Assembly: GCA_019114115.1 (NCBI GenBank)
Contig: DXGD01000495.1
Location: 1 to 7,428 of the forward strand
Direction of reading: 5' to 3'
From: Candidatus Nesterenkonia stercoripullorum
GTDB taxonomy: Bacteria > Actinomycetota > Actinomycetes > Actinomycetales > Micrococcaceae
Length of the DNA stretch: 7,428 nucleotides
Shown here: positions 1 through 5,004 of the stretch, piece after piece
Layout of the letters: every line of letters starts with the position of its first letter
Numbering within the stretch: position 1 is the first letter of the stretch
Notes under the pieces: model-generated
The model's input: only the letters and a program-made list of their open reading frames with translations
Databases searched by the model: none
Told to the model about the DNA's origin: nothing
Program-made: the position numbers and the translations under genes

Positions 1-36
1 TCATGCGGTGGAGCGCGGACAGATAACCTTGCAGCA

Positions 37-52
37 CGGGCGCAGACGCCCG
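37..52 (-). terminator. Small GC hairpin, possible weak terminator
   Basis: CGGGCG and CGCCCG form a perfect 6-base-pair stem around a 4-base loop. It lies about 200 bases beyond the dehydrogenase stop codon on the transcribed strand. There is no T-tract after it, so it is not a classical rho-independent terminator. GC hairpins without a T-tract have been proposed as terminators in actinobacteria, but in DNA this GC-rich such a stem can arise by chance. Confidence 0.2.
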
Positions 53-133
53 GACAAGGATACGCTGGCACGCCCCACCACACAGGAGATGGGCCCGTTC
101 ATGACGCGGCCGTGCGGCTCGCCAGCGGTGCGG

Positions 134-159
134 CTCAGCGGGTCATCTCAGCGGGTCAT
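134..159. repeat. 13-base perfect tandem duplication
   Basis: The unit CTCAGCGGGTCAT occurs twice back to back (134-146 and 147-159). A looser direct repeat, GTGCGGCTC, lies just before it (112-120 and 128-136). No gene covers it convincingly. It looks like replication-slippage sequence downstream of the dehydrogenase gene; I see no sign of a protein-binding role. Confidence 0.7.
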
Positions 160-208
160 CGCAGCGCCGCATCTCAGTGCAGCCGCCCAGCCGGTACCGC
201 CGAACTGG

Positions 209-268
209 TGCTTCCGCGGCTGGTGTTTCCGCAGCTGGCGATCCCGCAGCTGGTTATTCCGCCGCGGG
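209..268 (-). repeat. 15-base tandem repeat spanning the dehydrogenase stop codon
   Basis: Read on the minus strand, four 15-base units follow each other: 268-254, 253-239, 238-224 and 223-209, with consensus close to CCAGCNGCGGAANCA. A partial fifth (CCAG) follows. The first unit is the end of the dehydrogenase gene and its last codon is TAA. The later units have ACA, GCA or TCG at that place. Read in frame past the stop they encode Pro-Ala-Ala-Glu/Gly-x pentapeptides, and the next in-frame stop is about 37 codons on. So the repeat has the form of a coding minisatellite cut by a stop codon. Confidence 0.8.
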
Positions 269-1381
269 CTGCCGTCCGTTGGGAAGGATCGACACCTTCA
301 CCGAGGAGCCCGAGGAGTCACCGACCTTGTCCAGCGCTTCCTGGAACTGCTCGAGGGGGTACTGGTGAGTGCAGATCTGCTCCATCGGCAGCGTCCCACG
401 CTCGATGAGCTTGATGGCCGCTGGCCAGCAATGCGGGCCGAGGTGAGCCCCGAGGACGTCGAGTTCCTTGTCATCGGAGATGATGGACCAATCGACGGAG
501 ACCTTCTCCTTGAAGACCGAGTATTCGATGAAGCGGCCGAATTTGCGCAGCAGGTTCAGCCCTTGGCTGACCGCCGAGGGGTGACCGGTGGCCTCGATAT
601 AGACGTCGGCCCCATACCCGCCGGTCATCTTCTTGATCTCCGCGACGGCGTCCTGCTCGGCGAAGTTGATGGCCACGTCAGCTCCGCAGGCCTTGGCCAG
701 CTCGAGCTTCTCGGGCACCATGTCCAGGGCGACGATGCGCAGCGGGTTCTTCTGCCGGGCGCCGGCGATGGCGGAGAGGCCGATGGGGCCTGCCCCGGCA
801 ACGACGACCGTGTCGCGGAACTCGATCTGGGCCCGCTCGACGGCGTGCATGGCGCAGGAGAGCGGCTCAGAGAACGCAGCGTGCTCGCCCGGAAGCTCCG
901 ACGACACACGGTGAGTCAGAGCGCGCGTCGGGACGAGGACGTATTCCGCCATCGCGCCGTCGAAGCCCTTGAAGCCGAACATGTCGTGGACTTCGCACAT
1001 CCAGTACCCGCCGCGCTCACAGTAGAGACATTCCCAGCACGGCACGATCTGCTCGCAGGCGATCCTGTCGCCCAGCGCGACACCGCGGGTGTCCAGCGCG
1101 CCGTCGCCGGCTGCCACGATGGTGCCGACGAACTCATGGCCGGGGATGCGATCCCGCTCAGCCCAGGCCTCCTTGTACTCTCCGCCCCAGAACTTCTCCG
1201 CACCGTGATAGCACTTCAGGTCGGAGGCGCAGACGCCGACGGCGTCCGTCCGCAGGAGCAGCTCACCGGGCCCGGGCGTGGGCACCGGGCGGTCTTCGAT
1301 GCGGTAGTCCTCAGGACCGTAGACGACGACGGCGCGCATCGAATCCGGGATGGAATGCGCGGACGATGTTTCGGCAGACAT
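254..1381 (-). CDS. Zinc-dependent alcohol dehydrogenase, erythritol/L-threitol dehydrogenase type
   Basis: A 375-residue cytosolic medium-chain dehydrogenase, expected to oxidise a polyol or secondary alcohol with a nicotinamide cofactor. The N-terminal GroES-like domain carries the catalytic zinc ligands Cys51, His82-Glu83 and probably Glu172. It also has the structural zinc set Cys115, Cys118, Cys121 and Cys129. The Rossmann domain shows GAGPIG at 196-201, with Asp220 at the end of the next strand, which usually means NAD rather than NADP. The N-terminal stretch (residues 16-66) resembles proteins annotated as erythritol/L-threitol dehydrogenase, known from polyol catabolism in Mycobacterium smegmatis; I recognise this from memory, so the substrate is inferred. 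The ATG start has AAGGAGG nine bases upstream. The C-terminus ends in a Pro-Ala repeat cut by TAA. It lies downstream of the crt operon on the same strand but has its own promoter, and there is no evident link to carotenoids. Confidence 0.88.
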   Translation of the reverse strand: MSAETSSAHSIPDSMRAVVVYGPEDYRIEDRPVPTPGPGELLLRTDAVGVCASDLKCYHGAEKFWGGEYKEAWAERDRIPGHEFVGTIVAAGDGALDTRGVALGDRIACEQIVPCWECLYCERGGYWMCEVHDMFGFKGFDGAMAEYVLVPTRALTHRVSSELPGEHAAFSEPLSCAMHAVERAQIEFRDTVVVAGAGPIGLSAIAGARQKNPLRIVALDMVPEKLELAKACGADVAINFAEQDAVAEIKKMTGGYGADVYIEATGHPSAVSQGLNLLRKFGRFIEYSVFKEKVSVDWSIISDDKELDVLGAHLGPHCWPAAIKLIERGTLPMEQICTHQYPLEQFQEALDKVGDSSGSSVKVSILPNGRQPAAE

Positions 1382-1390
1382 GATGGGTGG

Positions 1391-1397
1391 CCTCCTT
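1391..1397 (-). promoter_or_regulatory. Ribosome binding site of the dehydrogenase gene
   Basis: AAGGAGG on the minus strand, nine bases before the ATG at 1381. It is a near-perfect anti-16S match and fixes the start, although residues 1-15 precede the usual family start at MRAVV. Confidence 0.85.
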
Positions 1398-1472
1398 GAT
1401 GCCTGCGTCCTTCACCAGAGGCTCAGGGCGCACAGTGCTCGTTGTGGAGATACCTCATGATGGAGGCACCTC

Positions 1473-1508
1473 GTTGTTGAGGTTGTTGACGTTGTTGAGG
1501 TTGTTCGG
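1473..1508. repeat. Four 9-base tandem repeats in the dehydrogenase leader
   Basis: The plus strand reads GTTGTTGAG, GTTGTTGAC, GTTGTTGAG, GTTGTTCGG in immediate succession. The last copy is degenerate. Units 1 and 3 are identical, which makes an 18-base higher-order repeat (1473-1487 and 1491-1505 match over 15 bases). The array lies about 90 bases upstream of the dehydrogenase start and downstream of its promoter, so it would be transcribed. It could be repeated operator half-sites, an RNA element or plain slippage DNA. Confidence 0.75.
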
Positions 1509-1514
1509 ATACGA

Positions 1515-1531
1515 CGTGGACAGCGTCCACG
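1515..1531. promoter_or_regulatory. Perfect inverted repeat, candidate operator
   Basis: CGTGGAC and GTCCACG are exact reverse complements separated by three bases (AGC). The 17-base span and short spacer suit a dimeric repressor site; the RNA could also form a hairpin. It lies roughly 40 bases downstream of the predicted transcription start of the dehydrogenase gene. The regulator is unknown and none is encoded in the window. Confidence 0.45.
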
Positions 1532-1546
1532 AGCAGAGCACCCATC

Positions 1547-1573
1547 GATCATGTGTGGCTCTACTCACATATC
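1547..1573. promoter_or_regulatory. Imperfect inverted repeat overlapping the predicted start of transcription
   Basis: ATGTG (1551-1555) and CACAT (1566-1570) are inverted around 10 bases. Outer GAT and ATC extend the symmetry after a one-base bulge. The element begins three bases beyond the predicted -10 box of the dehydrogenase promoter, where a bound protein would block transcription. The TGTG and CACA halves recall CRP/GntR-like sites, but spacing and match are loose. Confidence 0.3.
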
Positions 1574-1575
1574 TC

Positions 1576-1603
1576 ATCCTAACGCGCGGCTGACATCCGT
1601 CAA
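1576..1603 (-). promoter_or_regulatory. Sigma-70-type promoter for the dehydrogenase gene
   Basis: The minus strand carries TTGACG (-35, 1598-1603), a 16-base spacer, and TAGGAT (-10, 1576-1581). These match the housekeeping consensus at five of six and four of six positions. It begins about ten bases beyond the crtYf::crtEb stop codon. Transcription would start near 1569-1570, leaving a leader of about 190 bases before the dehydrogenase ATG. Confidence 0.55.
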
Positions 1604-1613
1604 GCACATTTGT

Positions 1614-2873
1614 TCACGCGAGGATCAGGAGCATCGTCGCGATGAAACCGCCGAAATAGTTCAGCCAGATGAAACGCCTCCAAGACCGGTTCACCTGCGC
1701 CGAGTCCCCGTCGCTCACATTCCACCACGGGACTGAGATCACCAGATAGGGCAGCGCGATCACTGCCGCCAGAGGGCCGGGCCAGGCCGTGAACAGCATC
1801 AGAACGCCCGCCATGGCCCACAGTGCCACGGACAGTCGCACCGTCGCACGGGCGCCCAGGGCGGTGGCGATCGACGCTATCCTGGCTTCTCTGTCGGGGA
1901 CCACATCCTGGATCGCGCCAAAAGCATGAGCGGCCATACCCCACAGGAAGAACGCCGCCAGGACAACGTAGGCCGTGGCAGGCACGGCCGCCTCAGTCCG
2001 GTCGAAAGCCAGCGTCAGCCCGACGACGGCCGGGCTGACGAAATGCGTGCTCGAGGTGATTGAGTCCAGCACCGGCCGCTCCTTGAACCGCAGCCCCGGC
2101 GCCGAATACGCCACGACCGCGAACATGCTCACAGCCAGGGCCAGCCAGGTCGCCGGCCCCGAGGCCACCATCAGCAGGAGCAGGAACGGGATCGTGCCCA
2201 CAGCCGCCGATACCAGGATCGGCCGGTGCCAGGAGGGGTCCAGCAATGCGCCCTCGATGCCGCCCTTGCGTGGATTGCGAAGATCGGACTCGTAGTCGAA
2301 GACGTCGTTGATCCCGTACATCGCCATGTTGTAGGGCACCAGAAAGAAGATGACCCCGACGACGACGGCCCAGTCGATCTGATGAGCAACCACCACGTAC
2401 GCCGCCCCAAACGGGTAGGCCGTGTTGATCCAGCTCGCCGGCCGGGAGGAGAGCATCAGATGCGGCAGCAGGGACCGCATGAACGAAGGCGGCCCCTCAG
2501 CTCGTGGCGTGACCTGTGGACTGAGCCTGGGCGGCTGGGGTGACGCACCTGATGAGTGTGCCGGCGAGGTGTGTGCCGGCGAGGTGCGGCGCCGCGCCCG
2601 CAGCATATGCCAGCAGGCCGGCAGCAGCAGTGCGCCCGCAATGGGGTAGGCGAAGTCCTCAATCGGGGCAGCGCCTATGCTGAGTCCCGCCAGGTGCTCG
2701 GGAGCATAGTGAAAGAAGTCGAGCGCGATCATGATGTTGTCGAAGACCGCTGTGAGCAGCAGCAGTGCCGCCCCTGCCGCGACAAGGGCCCACCAGTGTA
2801 TGCGCGTGCGGGCGGCCCATGCGCAGGCCGCCGCAGCGGCGAGGAACGGCAGTGCACTCCACACATACGTCAT
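1614..2873 (-). CDS. crtYf-crtEb: Fused C50 carotenoid cyclase subunit and lycopene elongase (CrtYf-CrtEb)
   Basis: A 419-residue membrane protein made of two enzymes that are separate in Corynebacterium glutamicum. Residues 1-95 form a small lycopene-cyclase (CarR-type) domain with three hydrophobic helices and the conserved acidic motif PIED at 70-73. Residues 96-130 are a polar, Pro/Ser-rich linker. Residues 131-419 form a UbiA-family prenyltransferase with the first Asp-rich motif N189-D190, D193, D197 and the second D323, D327. It should add C5 units from DMAPP to both ends of lycopene, and with CrtYe cyclise the ends, giving a C50 product. The start overlaps the crtYe stop as ATGA, and only a weak ribosome site (AGGCGAAG) precedes it, so translational coupling is likely. 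A fused cyclase-elongase (LbtBC) is known, from memory, in Dietzia. The reading frame is intact across the junction. Ring type is undetermined. Confidence 0.88.
   Translation of the reverse strand: MTYVWSALPFLAAAAACAWAARTRIHWWALVAAGAALLLLTAVFDNIMIALDFFHYAPEHLAGLSIGAAPIEDFAYPIAGALLLPACWHMLRARRRTSPAHTSPAHSSGASPQPPRLSPQVTPRAEGPPSFMRSLLPHLMLSSRPASWINTAYPFGAAYVVVAHQIDWAVVVGVIFFLVPYNMAMYGINDVFDYESDLRNPRKGGIEGALLDPSWHRPILVSAAVGTIPFLLLLMVASGPATWLALAVSMFAVVAYSAPGLRFKERPVLDSITSSTHFVSPAVVGLTLAFDRTEAAVPATAYVVLAAFFLWGMAAHAFGAIQDVVPDREARIASIATALGARATVRLSVALWAMAGVLMLFTAWPGPLAAVIALPYLVISVPWWNVSDGDSAQVNRSWRRFIWLNYFGGFIATMLLILA
2556..2585 (-). repeat. 15-base tandem duplication in the fusion linker
   Basis: GTGTGCCGGCGAGGT occurs twice in immediate succession (2556-2570, 2571-2585) on the plus strand. 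On the coding strand it gives duplicated TSPAH pentapeptides at about residues 98-107 of CrtYf-CrtEb, in the linker between the cyclase and elongase domains. Being a multiple of three it lengthens the linker without shifting the frame. Confidence 0.85.
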
Positions 2874-3232
2874 GGCTTCGCCTGCCCAGCCGCCCGAGGC
2901 CCAGCCGCCCGACGGCTAGCCGAGTGCGCGAAAAGCTCCGCGGCGCCGCGGTAGAGCACCATCGTGCAGATCACCAGGAAGACGAGGAACACCGGTTCCT
3001 CCAGCGGCATATGAGGGGCCAGCACCACACCTGTGGCGAAATCGCTCTCCCCGCGCAGGAAGATCCCCAGTCCGATGCCGACGGCGTCCCACAGCAGGAA
3101 GAACACCGTGCCCAGCACGGTCACCGCCGTCGCCGCGGGAGCATCGCGGAAGAAGAACAGCCGGAAGCGCCAGTCCTGCAGCAGCATGCACGCCGTGGAG
3201 GCCAGAAGCGCTCCGAGGTATCCAAACATCAT
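2870..3232 (-). CDS. crtYe: C50 carotenoid cyclase subunit CrtYe
   Basis: A 120-residue membrane protein of the heterodimeric lycopene-cyclase family (CarR-type domain). It should act with the CrtYf half of the next protein to form the end rings of the elongated carotenoid. There are three hydrophobic helices, roughly residues 3-18, 35-58 and 80-96. The conserved acidic motif PLEEP lies at 76-80, parallel to PIED in CrtYf. The length suits a single subunit, and the Arg/Ala-rich tail (from about 105) is probably cytosolic. The first of two consecutive ATGs is chosen: it overlaps the crtI stop as ATGA and has GGGAGGG nine bases upstream (3242-3248). The subunit type (epsilon, gamma or beta) cannot be told by eye. 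Confidence 0.87.
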   Translation of the reverse strand: MMFGYLGALLASTACMLLQDWRFRLFFFRDAPAATAVTVLGTVFFLLWDAVGIGLGIFLRGESDFATGVVLAPHMPLEEPVFLVFLVICTMVLYRGAAELFAHSASRRAAGPRAAGQAKP

Positions 3233-5004
3233 CGCGCCGGGCCCTCCCGTGCCTCGGAGGCAGACGGAGACGCCTGAGCCGTCAGCGGCTCATTAGTGAG
3301 CGGCTTAGTGGTCAGCGGCCCAGCCGTCGGCAGCGGACCTGAGCTGTGGTCGCCACGAATCCGCTTCAGCACGAGCTCGGCGCTGATCAGGCACATCGGC
3401 ACGCCCACACCGGGAGCGACGCTGGCCCCCGAGTAGTAGAGTCCGTTCACCGCAGGCGAGGCGTTCTGCGCGCGGAACATCGCCGACTGCCGCAGCGTAT
3501 GCGCCGGACCCAGCATTCCGCCGCGCCAGGAGTGGTACTCCCGCTGGAAATCCCCTGGTCCCATCGTATGACGCACCACGATCCGCTCATGCAGGTCGGG
3601 GATATCCGCCCAGCGGGATATCTGATCGATCGCGGCATCTGCAGTGGCCTCGATCTGTGCGTCACCAGCACCCGCGACGCCGCCTCCGCCGATTCCGGGG
3701 TCGGCGGGGACGGGGATGAGGATGAAGAGGTTCTCGTGACCGGCGGGCGCGACGTCGTCGTCAGTGGCGCTGGGTTTGCACACGTAGGCAGAGGCCGGAG
3801 TCGGAACGGTCGGGTCATCACCGAAAATCGCCTCGAAGTTCGCCTCCCAGTCCGCGGTGAAGAACAGGGTGTGGTGTTTCAGCTGCGGGAGCTCGCCCCG
3901 CACGCCGAGCATGACCAGCACTGCACCGGGTCCGCTGATGCGCCGCGACCACCAGGACTCGGGGTAGCTCCGGTCGGCTTCCGCGAGCAGTGCGGTTTCG
4001 GTATGGTGCAGATCTGATCCGGAGACGACGATATCGGCCGGGCAATAATGCTCCGCCCCGTCAGCGTCGCGGTACCGCACCCCGGTGACTTCTCCGCCGC
4101 GGCGGAGAGTCCCGCGCCCCTCGGCATCCCGGTCCGCGGACTGAGCAGCGGGCACGTATCGCCGCAGCAGTCGCCCTGCGCTCGCGCGCATTCCCCGCAG
4201 ACGCCCCCCGACGCCGTCAGTCCGTGACCGGTCCTGCGTCAGGATCCGGGTGACCTCGGCCTCGGTGGTGATCTGCACCCCGGCCTCACGCGCAAGGCGT
4301 TCGATGCTGTCCACGACGGCGCTGAAGCCGCCCTGCGGATACTGCACTCCGACTTCCAGATCAAGGGCGCTCATCAGGTGATACATCGCGGGAGCGTCTT
4401 CCGGGCGGGTCCCCAGAAAGACTGCCGGGTAGCCCAGGATCTGACGCAGCACCGGATGCGAGAACCGCGCCGCGATAAACCGGCGCAGCGGCGTGAGCAG
4501 CAGCTGTCCGAGGCGGGGCAGGCCTCGCAGCACCTCAGCTGTGAGGAGTCCACGCGGTGAGGTGAAGGGGTTGTACAGGAAGTGCCGTTCGGCCTGCTCG
4601 CTCGTGGTGCGGGCCGAGTCGATATAGTCCAGGAGCGCCTCACCGGATCCGGGCTCAAGGCTCTCGAACGTCTCGACGACGTTCTCCAGCCCGAACGGGA
4701 TGTCCGTGCAGCCAGCCTGCGGAGATCCTTCCGAGTACACGCGGTAGCCGGGGTCAAGGTCCACGAGGTCCAGCTGCTCCTGGGTGGAGGTCCCCATCAT
4801 CTCGAAGAAGTGGTCGAAGACCCGCGGCATGAGGTACCAGGACGGCCCTGTGTCGAAGGTGAACCCCTGGTCGGTCAGCGTCCCCGCACGTCCACCGAGC
4901 TCACTGCGCTGCTCGAGCAGATGCACCTCGTGCCCTTCTCTGGCCAGCAGCGCCGCCGTCGCCAGACCGGCGATGCCGCCGCCGATCACTACCGTCGTCG
5001 TCAT
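3229..5004 (-). CDS. crtI: Phytoene desaturase CrtI
   Basis: A 591-residue FAD-dependent desaturase expected to introduce four double bonds into phytoene, giving lycopene at the membrane surface. The N-terminal dinucleotide fold has G8, G10, G13 and the ribose-binding Glu31, followed by ELGGRAG. The C-terminal FAD motif, with YYSGASVAPGVGVP, lies at 523-536. The open frame extends 77 codons upstream, but the ATG at 5004 is the start: the FAD fold begins at once, GGAGGGA lies six bases before it (5011-5017), and it overlaps the crtB stop as ATGA. The protein is longer than the usual 490-550 residues. The extra length is an Arg-rich insert at about 258-305, a Gly-rich loop (437-448), and a hydrophilic tail from about 553 with PLT repeats. 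The catalytic framework looks intact. Confidence 0.93.
   Translation of the reverse strand: MTTTVVIGGGIAGLATAALLAREGHEVHLLEQRSELGGRAGTLTDQGFTFDTGPSWYLMPRVFDHFFEMMGTSTQEQLDLVDLDPGYRVYSEGSPQAGCTDIPFGLENVVETFESLEPGSGEALLDYIDSARTTSEQAERHFLYNPFTSPRGLLTAEVLRGLPRLGQLLLTPLRRFIAARFSHPVLRQILGYPAVFLGTRPEDAPAMYHLMSALDLEVGVQYPQGGFSAVVDSIERLAREAGVQITTEAEVTRILTQDRSRTDGVGGRLRGMRASAGRLLRRYVPAAQSADRDAEGRGTLRRGGEVTGVRYRDADGAEHYCPADIVVSGSDLHHTETALLAEADRSYPESWWSRRISGPGAVLVMLGVRGELPQLKHHTLFFTADWEANFEAIFGDDPTVPTPASAYVCKPSATDDDVAPAGHENLFILIPVPADPGIGGGGVAGAGDAQIEATADAAIDQISRWADIPDLHERIVVRHTMGPGDFQREYHSWRGGMLGPAHTLRQSAMFRAQNASPAVNGLYYSGASVAPGVGVPMCLISAELVLKRIRGDHSSGPLPTAGPLTTKPLTNEPLTAQASPSASEAREGPAR
3277..3321 (-). 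repeat. 15-base tandem repeat in the CrtI C-terminal tail
   Basis: Three consecutive 15-base units (3307-3321, 3292-3306, 3277-3291) share a GCCGCT core on the coding strand. They encode GPLTT, KPLTN and EPLTA. A diverged, slightly longer unit (3322-3339) precedes them. The repeats form a Pro/Thr-rich tail outside the desaturase core. Their divergence suggests an older expansion than the one in the CrtYf-CrtEb linker. Confidence 0.75.

Larger units (their letters stand above)
1..253. other. Non-coding stretch downstream of the dehydrogenase gene
   Basis: I find no convincing gene here. The plus-strand open frames that cross it continue antisense to the dehydrogenase gene and look like shadows of its codon bias. 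The minus strand has no long open frame. An ATG at 4-2 on the minus strand could begin the next gene, but no clear ribosome binding site precedes it and the window ends there. The stretch holds a small GC hairpin (37-52), a 13-base tandem duplication (134-159) and the continuation of 15-base repeats from the dehydrogenase 3' end (209-253). Confidence 0.55.
1382..1613 (-). promoter_or_regulatory. Intergenic region with a long dehydrogenase leader
   Basis: This 232-base gap separates the end of the crt operon from the dehydrogenase gene. Going down the minus strand it contains a promoter (1576-1603), an imperfect inverted repeat at the predicted transcription start (1547-1573), a perfect 7+7 inverted repeat (1515-1531), four 9-base tandem repeats (1473-1508) and the ribosome binding site (1391-1397). 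The promoter would give a leader of about 190 bases. A 40-codon frame (1545 down to 1423) runs through it. I see no hairpin plus T-tract terminator for the crt operon, so read-through into the dehydrogenase is possible. Confidence 0.6.

Noticed and set aside
254..1381. A role for the dehydrogenase in modifying the carotenoid
   Set aside because: Its motifs are those of soluble polyol-type dehydrogenases and it has its own promoter. Neighbourhood alone does not support a carotenoid role.
8..1399. A 463-codon plus-strand open frame covering the whole dehydrogenase gene
   Set aside because: It is exactly antisense to a clear zinc dehydrogenase with full motifs. Its product is low-complexity and matches no family I know. 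Long antisense frames are expected in GC-rich genes.
1473..1508. A CRISPR-like array
   Set aside because: Units are 9 bases and contiguous with no spacers. This is a simple tandem repeat.
1387..1593. A plus-strand 68-residue Leu-rich ORF across the dehydrogenase leader
   Set aside because: The Leu-rich part is only the 9-base repeats read in frame, it lacks a ribosome site, and it runs against the promoter and leader of the gene opposite.
1582..1604. A TGAC/GTCA stem just past the crt operon as terminator
   Set aside because: The stem is only four to five pairs, has no T-tract, and coincides with the -35 box of a good promoter.
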